In this document: positions 32,631 to 42,714 of the stretch, piece after piece | Layout: every line of letters starts with the position of its first letter | How positions within the stretch are numbered: position 1 is the first letter of the stretch | Assembly (NCBI RefSeq): GCF_000315625.1 | Contig: NW_005434546.1 | Location: 125,545 to 189,544 of the forward strand | Reading direction: 5' to 3' | Origin: Guillardia theta CCMP2712 | Taxonomy: Eukaryota > Cryptophyceae > Pyrenomonadales > Geminigeraceae | DNA length: 64,000 nucleotides | The notes under the pieces: model-generated | The model's database searches: none | What the model saw: only the letters and a program-made list of their open reading frames with translations | Told to the model about the DNA's origin: nothing | Translations under genes and position numbers: made by a program

Positions 32631-34000
32631 CGTTAATTTGGCACTTAGATTTTTCGGTAGGGTCTTTTTTTTTTCTAGGCGTGCTATTTTGATAAATGAG
32701 TTAGAGACCCCACTTCATAGTACCCATTTGTTTTAGTTTATTTCAACAATCCTCTTTACAAGTTATTTTAACGGTAGTTACGGAAAGTACAGTACGGTAC
32801 CGACACATACCCTATGGTACTACTTTCAATACCAGTTGCGCTTGAATCCTCCTTGCCTTGACGGACAATGGCGGCGCAATCGGGGCGGCCACCGTCGTCA
32901 AGGGCTGCCTCATCGCTCGGCATTGCCAAAAGGAGGAGATTGGAGCAAGAGAACAAGTTGATCCTCTTCATTCGCATGAGATACATCCAAGGGGCACCGT
33001 TGTTCCTTGCAGCAAATGCCTTCGATCATTCTGTGCACTTTGAATTACTACACCACGTTGAAGGTTTAGACATGTCATTCAATCTGGTACCATGTCATGG
33101 TGTGAGGTTTACTGATGTCAATGGGAAATTTCGAAGTGGAATCATCCGAAATTGGAAAGGAAGAATGTCAACTTCTTTAACACTAGAAAACAAACTGATT
33201 TCTTCCGTCTCAACATCGATCTGCACAAGATTAGGACTACGGTAGTATTGTTAATTGGTTTCGCAAACGTGGGAAGCCCTTCTTGAAACCCCGGATGAAA
33301 AGGCCAGTGCAGTTGGACCATCAGTACATCACTCTTACAGAATCCTGTCATTAACAGAGAATTTCCTGTGCCTTTCAAGGATGAACCCTCCATGATAGAA
33401 CCTGGATCAGGTTCGTTATATTTCGAGGGCGCACTGACAGTCACCTTGAAACGAAATTGAAAACGAAATTAGAGGACGCAATACACATGCATCTCTTTCA
33501 AGTTCGAAAGAATGGTACGATTGTGCACGTTTCACACAGAGATTTGGAGGCATCCAGATTGAACGCGACTTTAATTTACTTTGAAGGAGCTGCCACAACA
33601 AAGTGAAGTGTGCTCGAACCGAATTGTTGAATTTCTTCTTGTCATCTGCATTTCGTGAAGGTCCATCAGTGACTACCGCATGGACAGTGCATATCCCACA
33701 CATGGTCAAGTTGCCCGTTAGATGCAGTAGCAGCTTCCTTCTTCTCCGAGTCCAATGTAGCTGTTCCCGATCATGGCAGCAGCTCGATATGCATCTCTTC
33801 CCTGAAGTTGATGTCGATGCTCGATGCACGACATGTTCAATAGTCAGGCTAGTTGAATGCCATATTTCTCGTAGAAATGTACAAACTGATCGCCCACATG
33901 CCCTGACATCATGCTGTGCAAATAGAAAGACTGCAGCAGTCTCGCTTGTCCGATTAATCTGACTAACTTGAAAGCAACACCCCTGACGTCTTCCTTCTCT
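32631..34000. other. Gene-poor region with one unsupported frame
   Basis: A plus-strand frame from 32868 to 33245 starts at an ATG (MAAQSGRPPSSRAASSLGIA), contains RMRYIQGAPLFLAANAFDHS, and ends without a recognised domain. Frames in 33250-33950 are broken on both strands. It could be a decayed mobile element, but no transposase or reverse-transcriptase motif is visible. Confidence 0.3.
32868..33245 (+). CDS. Hypothetical protein, weak
   Basis: 125 residues beginning at an ATG. The N-terminus is basic (IAKRRRLEQENK) and the middle is hydrophobic with HSVHFELLHHVEGLDMSFN. No family is recognised. The frame stops where neighbouring frames also look coding-like, so it may be a fragment of something longer or a spliced gene whose 3' exons I cannot place. 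Confidence 0.25.
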   Translation: MAAQSGRPPSSRAASSLGIAKRRRLEQENKLILFIRMRYIQGAPLFLAANAFDHSVHFELLHHVEGLDMSFNLVPCHGVRFTDVNGKFRSGIIRNWKGRMSTSLTLENKLISSVSTSICTRLGLR

Positions 34001-34445
34001 TCAATTTCGAAATAGCTTCCTCCCAAAGAAGCTGTTTGGGCTGCAGGCATCGATGACAACAAGGAAACAGACTGAGAGTCACAGTGTAGTCCTCTACCTC
34101 CTCCTCGGTCTCCATCGTCCCTACCTCACAGGGGATCAGGTCGTCTTCTTTGGCCCTTCCTGCCTTCATCCCATGGCCAGCGTAGAAGAGGACGACTAGC
34201 CTCCTCAGCTCTTGGTGCCAGCCTAGTCGCATCCCTGATAGCGTTCTCCAGCTCCCACCCCGGCTGCACGTACTTGTCCGCTCTAGTATGCATAGGCCGA
34301 ACACCGGGGGCGGCTCCAGGAACAGAATCTCCGACGAGTCCTGATGGAGAGGAGACTGCCAGGAAGCCCGTTCCTCCAGCGCACAGTGACGGGATGCTGT
34401 TGAGGAAGCAACGTCATGCGACATAAATGACTGGTGGATGCTCAT
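34001..34445 (-). pseudogene. Broken caspase-family (peptidase C14) gene
   Basis: Three recognisable pieces lie in order on the minus strand: YVQPGWELENAIRDATRLA (about 34215-34275), LVVLFYAGHG with the catalytic-His motif (about 34168-34200), and, after a plausible 58-nt intron, FLVVIDACSPNSF with the catalytic-Cys motif (34035-34065), ending at TGA 34001. The first and second pieces are in different frames with no intron possible between them. The spacing from ELENAIRDA to GHG and from GHG to DAC is far shorter than in intact caspase-like proteins. So both dyad motifs survive but the domain has internal deletions and a frameshift. Metacaspase or a bacterial-type caspase-like protein are both possible parents. 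Confidence 0.5.
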
Positions 34446-34859
34446 AACAGTGAGTATTCAGAACAGTGAGCATTGAGGGATTTCTCTGTGGATTCAAATA
34501 TCCTCTGTGAGGAGATAAAAAGGGGGTAGGGTGGTGGAGGGGGGAACTTCTGTACCATGAAACCTCTCTTTTGTACCAATATGTTTTCATACAGTACAAT
34601 CTATACTACCATGTATGTGATGGGTAAAACTAAAATTGCAGTACCTCAGTCTAAAACCAAGGCGGGGGAAGGGTTCCACGCCAGAGGAATTCAAATCACC
34701 CCACCCCGCTTATGTCCAGTCTCTCTGCCCCTCGGGGGCCTTTGATCGGTGAAAACAGGGGGTAGTCAACAGGGAGTGTATATACGGACCCCATGTGAAC
34801 CCCAAAAAAAGTAGGAAAAAAAAGACCAGATTTGCTAGGGGCTGCACATGGGTTTGTGA
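34446..34859. other. Intergenic, no gene seen
   Basis: Contains GGGGGTAGTCAACAGGG and GGGTAGGGTGGTGG words like those beside other islands. No supported coding frame or RNA. Confidence 0.4.
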
Positions 34860-35400
34860 ACGGCATGGGCCCGGCTCTTCGACTCAGGTCTCGGATGATC
34901 AGCCTGGCAGTCTTGTCATAGTACTACGTTGAAGAACGGGTCAGGCCCGGGGCCGGGCTTACTACGGTCTGGCAAACTGATAAGATCCGGCCGCCCCGGG
35001 GCAACCCCGGCGCCACTCAGCCTCGGAAAGCCCGGCTTTTTAAACCCTTGAACCCTAAACCCTAAACCCGTAAACCCTAACTTGACTCTAACTTAATAAA
35101 ACCGGCCGGGTGGCAACGTGCCGGGCGGTGTTCCCGTCGTGCCTGATAGTCCTACTGATTTTTAACTTAACTTTGAGTAAAGAACTGATGGTAGCCCGGC
35201 GCGCCGGAAGTTCCGAGCCCGCCCGCCGGATCGGACTTCCGGCCTCTGTCCGAGATTAGTTCGCCGAGGCCCAGTATCTCCGTGAACCCTGAACCCTACA
35301 CACTCAACCCCTAATGTCACTACCGTACTGGCTGGCGTGTAGGGTCGGGTGGGCATTTCAGGGGGTAGGGTGATCACGAGACTTGCCGATGCTCAACCCA
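34860..35400. repeat. GC-rich intergenic island 4 with telomere-like tract
   Basis: GC-rich blocks (34860-35040 and 35100-35280) flank a telomere-type tract, AACCCTAAACCCTAAACCC, at 35050-35068, with more CCCTAA nearby. The boundary motif CTGATTTTTAACTTAACT lies at 35155-35172 and is followed by TAACTTTGAGTAAA (35168-35181), which recurs exactly at 59565-59578. Confidence 0.6.
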
Positions 35401-35437
35401 TGGGCCGTGAACGGTGCCCGTGACAAGGGTCAGCAGC

Positions 35438-38400
35438 ATGCTGGGCAAATACAAGACAAGGGAAACCAAAATGAGATCAAGGGAGAGAAGAGGCAGGAGA
35501 GACGCTGACACACCAAAGGCAGCTGTACCATTGTTTCAGAGTCACAATCCCAGACATTTAATTGAATTTTCACGAGAGATCATAACAACATCCTTAAATC
35601 ATGCTCGCTGCAAATTTCTACGATTGAGATGGAAGTCTACGCACATTGCTGACAATTTTGTTTGTGTTTGAAGGAAGGAAATATTTCGTGTCCGAGAACA
35701 AAGTCAGCTGAAAAAAAATATGGGAGATTCACACGAGGTGAATAATCTTCAGTGCTTTCAAGCCGAACATCCATGAAAATTAATGCAACAAAGCTTGATT
35801 GCTAATTGTCGTAGGGCCAACATCAAGCCTCACCGACTCCAGCAGCGCCTGTTCAGTCATTTCTGGTTCGCCTTTGCTTGTTCTCTTGTAAACGTTTTGT
35901 GAGATGTATCTTCAGGACGACAAGGGAAAGAGCAGGTGAAAGATGAGAGATTTCTTGATGCAGAGAATCGTTCTAGATTTCTTGATGCAGAGAATCGTTC
36001 TAGATTTCTTCATGCAGAGAATCGTTCTAGATTTCTTCATGCAGAGAATCGTTCTAGATTTCTTCATGCAGAGAATCATTCTTGCCGTCCTCGAGATTGA
36101 CGGAAGGATCAGGACAGACCTTCTTGCCGGGAGCAGCCAACCTGTGAAAGAACCGCCTCCTCCAGTGCGTGTTATTATAGTCGATGTGTGCTACTCACAC
36201 CTGTCCAAGCAGTCTTTCATATTTCCTGAAACAGCACCACGAGTATTTTCAAGTGTTTGTGTGATTTCAATGGTGATCATTTCTGTTGATCAGTCTTCAT
36301 TCTCAAGTCCAATATCGCCTACGACATCTATCGAATCTGAGAAAAGCTGGAGAGTTTCGGGTGTACCGAATGGGGTTGCCAAAGACATTGATGCTGAGGC
36401 CCTCCAATCTCAAGATGCAAAGCCCAGGTTCTTCTTGTTGCAATTATACATGCGTATCCCTGATATGACAAAAGGTATTCTACAACCATTACCAGCTCCC
36501 CAACAGCAGGCGTTCAAGAAATGTATGAAAATAGAGTGAGCTGAACGATTGTTTTGCGTTGAAGCGCTTGACTGTCATTGTAGTATAAGCTGCTGTTAGA
36601 TGATAACCGTTTCCTTCAAGACAGTCTGAAGAGAGAGCAGCAGGTGTGAAAAGGAAAGTTTTTTGTGTTTGACATTTAGAAGGCGCGAGAGGAGATTGCA
36701 AAGTTGATGAGGGAAGAATGTGGAGGTTTGAGCCATCAGATCAAGATGTGTATGGAGGAGAAACGGATCACTGAAAACAATCTTGCTGAAGCAAGATTGG
36801 AAATCGAAAGGTCAGCTTTCGATATGTTCTGCAGTTGTAGTGATTCGCGCCTCCACAGGCTGAAGGACTTCCAGCACACCCTCAAGGCAGAGGTTGATCT
36901 AAAGGATCAAAAGATTGGAGATTTGCTAGAGCGGATCAAAGAGCATGATGCAGCTCATAATCTGATCGAGGAGGAGAAGTCTATGGTTTGCTTTTTTGGT
37001 GGTTGCTTTGACAAGAGTTTTACTCGTACAAGTTCAACGCAGAACGTGATGAGCACAAAAAGAATCTCAAGGAGCTTCAGGACGAATTGATGGTTGAACG
37101 GAAAAAGTCTGATAGCTTCAGCTCAAAATGGATGGCTGAGAAGGAAATCAGTCATTCATTGTCCCTAAAGGTGACAATTAATCGCTTAATTCTAACTTAT
37201 TCTGACGTCATGTGCAAAGATTGCGGAGTTACAAAGAGATCAATATTCTCATCAAGCTGAAATTCAAACGCTCAAACAGTCGTTGGTTGAAGTGAAGAAC
37301 CAAGCTCGGGGAGACAAGTGCTCATAATGCACAATCGTTTATGTTTCACTGATTCCTGCTTTATTAGCTCAAGCTTTCGAGAAGACATTGAACAAAAATT
37401 GGAGCAGCAAAGGGAGATAAGCACACGGTGAATGACAAACAAAATGCTATTCTGCCTCTCATAGAATTCAGACTACACAGTGAAATCCAGAGCCTGAGGA
37501 AGGAGAAGGAAGAATTGAAGGTAGAGGTCAATTTTCCTATGCACATTTGGTTTGAGCTATCTTTACGAATAGACCATGAACGAGAGGTTCAGAAGGCAAA
37601 TCTCGCACGTGACTGAAGAATACAGTCAAAACGCGTCACGTGTCGACGAATTAGAGTCAAAGAATACTGACTTGAAGACGCGTAAATCAGATTTTCTCCT
37701 CGGTCTCATTCTAATTCTTTTGATTCTCTTTGTTCCTTGTTCACAGAGCTGCGTACATTGGATGATCAACTGAAGAGAATCTCAAGCGAAAAATCAAATT
37801 TGCAGGTGTACATTGCTGCATAATTTATGAGATTGATTTGGAACCAGGAGTTGGTGTCATCGCTGAAGAAATCCAACATGAATTTCAGCACACACAATGA
37901 ACAACTTCAGCAACGTGTCAAACAAATGAACGAGGAGCTCAGGATCAAACAGAATGAGTCCAGCTTTCTAATGCACAGCTCGAACGTATATGGACAGCAA
38001 CAGGCGCAATCAGTCCAATCGTCGTATGGATATAACGTACAGCACGGCCGAGGATCGCAACCTTTGCCTCAGACGGTCGCTCCTCCCGGATATCAAAACA
38101 TGTCAAGCACGATGGATGGTGCTTCTCCCTCCCTCCATCCGTTTGCGCAGGCCCCAAGCATCAGAGGACGCCCACCGGTCAGCCAATCTCAGGCGCCTGA
38201 TATGAGGTTTCACATCGGAAAAAGCTTCGATCATGTCTATCACCTCAGGTCAAACGCAGACGGAGGGGGTCCATTCCCTCCTATCAACTACCGGTACGGT
38301 CTGAGCCCAATAGTTCAAACCGCAGGTCCACCATCAAGACCACCAGCAGGGCAATTTGTGCAACAAGCGTACGTTGCTGCAGAGGCGCATCCATCCTTCA

Positions 38401-38474
38401 AGCCGCTGCATGAGTTCACCCCAGATGACATCGCTGCGGTCGGGTATGACCCTCGATCAGTAATCGGGTGTTAG
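35438..38474 (+). CDS. Long coiled-coil protein with Gln/Pro-rich C-terminus
   Basis: Many short exons. The likely start is the ATG at 35438 (MLGKYKTRETKMRSRERRGR). Exons then give heptad-rich coiled coil: EIFRVREQSQLKKN, a nine-residue repeat region (35947-36090), YKLLLDDNRFLQDSLKREQQ, KAREEIAKLMREECGGLSHQ, LKDFQHTLKAEVDLKDQKIG and ERDEHKKNLKELQDELMVER. The last large exon (37827-38474) leaves the coil and becomes disordered and aromatic/proline-rich (GQQQAQSVQSSYGYNVQHGR ... FTPDDIAAVGYDPRSVIGC), ending at TAG 38472. The function is unknown; a centrosomal, basal-body or cytoskeletal scaffold would be typical for such proteins. Exon limits between 35650 and 36600 are uncertain because two frames stay open across the repeat. 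Confidence 0.5.
35947..36085 (+). repeat. 27-bp coding tandem repeat, five copies
   Basis: Five consecutive copies of a 27-bp unit, ATTTCTTGATGCAGAGAATC plus GTTCTAG, with a T-G-to-T-C change in later copies. Being a multiple of three it encodes a nine-residue repeat: RFLDAENRS in the frame that is open upstream, or DFLMQRIVL in the frame that is open downstream. Confidence 0.85.
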
Positions 38475-38481
38475 CATTATG

Positions 38482-38553
38482 TTTGTTGACTTGTTTGCGA
38501 TCGATCGGGTGATTGGGTTGTTGACTTGTTTGCGATCGATCGGGTGATTGGGC
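38482..38553. repeat. Tandem pair of 34-35-bp units after the coiled-coil gene
   Basis: The unit TGTTGACTTGTTTGCGATCG followed by ATCGGGTGATTGGG occurs twice in tandem with no mismatch that I see. It lies in the 3' flank, eight nucleotides after the stop codon of the coiled-coil gene. Each copy contains the palindrome CGATCGATCG. Confidence 0.75.
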
Positions 38554-38650
38554 CTCAGTTTAAATTCCAACCAGAATTAAGTACGACCATCAGTACAGAC
38601 ACTTTGTTCCCTTATTTTCCCTTATTTTGCTTCTTTAGCTCCTTCGGTCC

Positions 38651-39997
38651 CTATTTCAATTTTATTAGTCTCACAAGATTGCGACAAGCAAACCGAGACG
38701 CACCTTGAGAAGGTTTCAAGTAGTTTGGGTTCAAGTGAAGTGGAAGCGTTTTGATCAACAACACATAGAACAGATTGAAGGTCCACATGACAAGATTTGT
38801 AAGCGCCACAAGCTTGTCAGGAAGACCGAAGCTGGTTTCGCTTAGAATGATGTTGACACAAAGCTGAATTCAAAACCTGTCCTCAAGGTACTCGGAGAAA
38901 AAAACCGCCATGTACCAGTCGCGCAACGACAGCAAGCGATAGCTAGGAAAACAGGAAAGATGAGATCAGGGCAGGCAGAAATTTTCACTTCACGTGTTGT
39001 AAGCGATGGGTGTGAGAAGTCGTACAGCAGTGGACCATTTCAATTTGACCATCAACGTCTCCATCAACACCTTAGAGTAGGAATGAGCATCAGGGTCGTC
39101 GCAGCAAGAATCTCTGCCTGCGCCATGATCAAGTAAAGATGAGAGCCTGCAGCCTGTTGCCCATCAGACGCTTGTCACGTGTGCATCAGGAAAGATCGAA
39201 CCATGACATGATCCTTGTTGCCTGCCATGATTGGAAGTCAACGCCCACGCGTTCGAATCGAGGATCACCTTGAAAGATCAGGAGCCACGGCAAGGGGATG
39301 GAGATGACTGCCATAAATTTGGCATATGTCGAGACCCAACGCTCGGGAAGAAGCGGCTTTACAGCCTCCTCTTGCTTGTAAACTGATTCACTTCATGTCA
39401 GCAGCTCCGGCGACATGCCTGGTCAACCTTTGGCGTTGAGGAGCCACGAGAAGCCGAACCAGAAGACGACAAACACCTGCAGCTATCAGACCCTCGGCTC
39501 AGGCTCCAGCTGACTCCTCACAAAGTTTTGCGGCTTGATGGCCGTAAAGACATAGTCCAACGAGAGCATGCTCCCCACGTAAATGGCGACCAGCAGCCCC
39601 TGGGCAGCTCTTCTGGCTCGCTGGACTGACTTGAGGGCCTGGCTGCTTGCTCGTTTCTCTACATCTTTCTGCCATGATGTCAGGCATCGCGAGAGTCTCT
39701 GAGGAGCGTGAGAGCGGAGGGAGGCATGCCAAGACTGACCCCAGGCTCTTGCGCTGTTCCTCGACGAACAGGCTGAGCTCGACAAGCCCGGCGAGAGGAG
39801 AAGGGCGGATGGCAGGGGAGAGGGAGAGAGGTGGGGGGGGTGAGAGGGGAGGATCTGAGAGGCGGAAAGTGCGTGTAGAGGGGAGCCAGTGAGGATGAAG
39901 CGAAGCCAAGGGAGGCTGCCATTGCTCCTTCCCTGGTCGGATTGAAGTTGAGTAAAATCTTTGGGAGAATGGCGAAGACGCGGGATAGGCAGCACAT
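38651..39997 (-). CDS. Multi-pass membrane protein, unknown family
   Basis: Read right to left. Two candidate starts are in the same frame, 39997 (MCCLSRVFAILPK) and 39949 (MAASLGFASSSLAPLY); the N-terminus resembles an organelle transit peptide. Later exons carry KDVEKRASSQALKSVQRARR, LLVAIYVGSMLSLDYVF, VFVVFWFGFSWLLNAK, YAKFMAVISIPLPWLLIFQG, AEILAATTLMLIPTL, LRDWYMAVFFSEYLED, and a final exon FGLPDKLVALTNLVMWTFNL then YVLLIKTLPLHLNPNYLKP, ending at TAG 38651. I count at least five hydrophobic helices. No known transporter motif is seen. It is divergently arranged with the next gene (starts 39997 and 40136), so the two probably share a promoter region of about 140 nt. Confidence 0.5.
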
Positions 39998-40135
39998 GCC
40001 CAGGGAGGAGGAGGAGGAGGAAACAGCACATGCTCGGGAGAAGGGAAGAATCCCTGCTTGTCCCTAGGCATGCCTTGCGTTGCTAATGATTCGAGGGGAA
40101 CGCGGTGGGAGGTATAGCATACAGGCATAGAGGAG

Positions 40136-42705
40136 ATGCGAGGCTTCGATAGTGCTCACAATCACAGGCTTCACGCCGCGAGCGTGAGAGAAACTTTCCT
40201 CCCTATTTCCAATGCCAGAGTCGCCGATTACTGTCGACGCTCGGCAGCGGTGCCTTCCTCCCTCCCGGGCTGCAGGCCAGTCACAGGCCCTGGGTTCTCA
40301 GCCATGCAGGGAGGCATGGGCAGGCCCCACACGGAGGCAGCCAGGGAGGAGGTGTAGCTTTGCTTGAGCAGGTGCCTCTCTTCTGATCGAGTCTGGCAGG
40401 TCATGCGCTCGTTTGTTAGCGCCACCAAGCTGCCCTACGGCAGCAAACAAGTCAGAGAGATGTTCCTGTCGCTTATCGCACTGTCCAAACGAGGGAAAGC
40501 TCGGATGACAGTCGATGACTTCCGAAGCTTCTTCAAAAAATATGTAGACAAGAACGATGCTCTGCTGGTATGCCATGTGATGCCTACACGTCTTGTCTCA
40601 CTCGAGTCTGAACCTCTACGAACCTTACTTGTACGCCTCTCACTGATTGACAGGACTTGGTATGGATGCAACTGCTTGCTGATCAACCAGGTCAAGAAAC
40701 GATTAGCACTGTACGGCTTGCTCACGAGATTCAAAACGTTTGCGACCTCCTTCTTAGTGGCAGAGTCAGCTGATATAGTGGTGGACCAGATGTTTCTCTT
40801 CCGCGTTGAGCATGTCGGCAGTGGTGCGGGTGGCTACGAACCCAAGAGGGTGATGAAGGAGTACTCGAGCAACAGGTCTCGACGTCAACTCAAAGACGCG
40901 TGGCTACACGTCAGAGGAGGGAGGGTTGATATATTACCTCCAGGTCACTCTTACAACTTCGCTTCCTTGTTCTCTTTTGATTTTTCGAGCAGAGTTTGCC
41001 AAAACAGAAACTGATCGCCAGGATGAAACGCAAAACGAAGAGAAGGAGATCCAAAACGAGGCAGATGAAAGAGAGGTAGCCGGGGAAGGGGATGAGAATA
41101 TCACCCGGACAGCCGAGGGCTCTCAAAACCTTCAAGATGAAGAAATGGAAGGAGACAGGAGCAGGACAAATCTGGCAACGCATTCCCTCTCCAGCAGAAT
41201 CCTGAAGATGTCTGCGCTGGAAGAGCAGATGTCGCAGCTTGAGCTACAGGTTTGCATCAGATCTATGCATGTTAATCGACTGAAATACGTGCTTATCCTC
41301 ATCTCATTCAATGCTCTATCTACTTGTTTCTCTTTTCGCCCTTCGCTCTTGCATTTCAGATTGCTGAGGCAGCCAACTCAATCAAACCAGGGAGGTTTGC
41401 CGACATCGGGCTGACGGTGGATACCATCATAGACGGGGCAGTCGATGTAGAACAAGTCTGGACAGCAAGCAGACTCTCTCTCTCGCACGCACACCCACCA
41501 GCCATGAGGAAAACCAAGACGCCAGAGCCGCGGGTGCAAGAGGAGGTGAGCGGGTCATTTGCACGAACCTCGAGCCTCCGCAGAAGCAACAATGAGAGTA
41601 GAACGCTGGAGCTCATTGAGGAACAATCTGAGGTCTACGAGCATGACTCCTTCAGAAGGTGCTCCGGCCACCTTCGTGCTGATGGGTGACCACAGTTTGC
41701 AGGAAGAGTCGCTTTCTTGGCGATGGCGAACATGAGTTCGATGATGCGGCATTGTCTCCGAAGCAAGACATGACTGCTGAGATCTTGGAAACCTTGAAGA
41801 TGTCGAACGAAATGTGCGAAAGAACAATTCATGACATCTGTGAGTTCTCACTTCACCCAACGGTCACTGACAGATCGAGTGTCAGGTACGTGGAGCAAAG
41901 AGTGGCTGGAAGAAATGTTAGAGACATTTCGGAGCTGTGTAGACGAAGATGGTGACCTTTCAGGTGCAGTCGAAGCTGGTAAAAGACGTTGCAAACGGTT
42001 TCCTTTTGTTTTGACAATCAGGACTAGCACTCAAGGACGTCGAAAGCTGGACAGAACAAGTCGTCAACGACGAGATGACAATAGTGCAAACTCTCTTTCC
42101 CAACCTTGAAGTTCGCTTTCAGCACATCTTTCTCTTGTTGAGCACATTGATTTTTGATTGCTGAATGACCAGTCAACAGATATCGCAATGTGTTATTGAC
42201 ACGGACAAATGCTATGGCGTTGGACATGTCCAAGAACATTGATGCGCCAGCTCTGTCGTCCTTCCTGCAGGTCCCATTCCATCACTGAACACACGAGCGA
42301 TTACTGACTTGATCGCGATCACATTCAACTGATTGGTTGGTTTTTACTTCAACTTTCTACTCTTGGTCTCTGTCTGTAAACTACTTTCTACTTTTCACGA
42401 ATCAGTCAATGCTGATATATATCCTTCGAAGTCCTACTGTTGTTGATATGATAGAGTCAACTGACAACTCCACTACTGTCAAGAAGCTCGAGGTCGCGTT
42501 TATCGACACCATTTTGACTTGCATGCTGGGGGAGAGCAGGGTTGAGCAACAAAATGCAGTGTCAATGATCAGCCCATACCATTCGATGGAGGTAACAGGC
42601 CCCTATCGAACGAATCTCTACAGCCAGCATAAGATTTCGCAATCGAAGAAACAAATCCAACAACGTGATCTTCGTGTTGCCTGTGTTTCCCTGGGCGTCA
42701 GTTGA
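40136..42705 (+). CDS. Charged, partly coiled-coil protein, possibly the N-terminal half of the EML gene
   Basis: Exon 1 (40136-40351) and exon 2 (from 40400) join over a 48-nt intron: TEAAREE then VMRSFVSATKLPYGSKQVRE, leading into an EF-hand-like helix-loop (ALSKRGKARMTVDDFRSFFK). Further exons: DLVWMQLLADQPGQETISTV, a strongly acidic coil (DRQDETQNEEKEIQNEADER; SALEEQMSQLELQ), IAEAANSIKPGRFADIGLTV, FDDAALSPKQDMTAEILETL, TWSKEWLEEMLETFRSCVDE, then VKKLEVAFIDTILTCMLGES. The last open frame stops at 42705. EML proteins often carry an N-terminal coiled coil, and this gene lies directly upstream of and on the same strand as the EML-type WD40 block, so a single gene from 40136 to 47369 is possible. 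Confidence 0.45.
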
Positions 42706-42714
42706 CAGTCCTGC

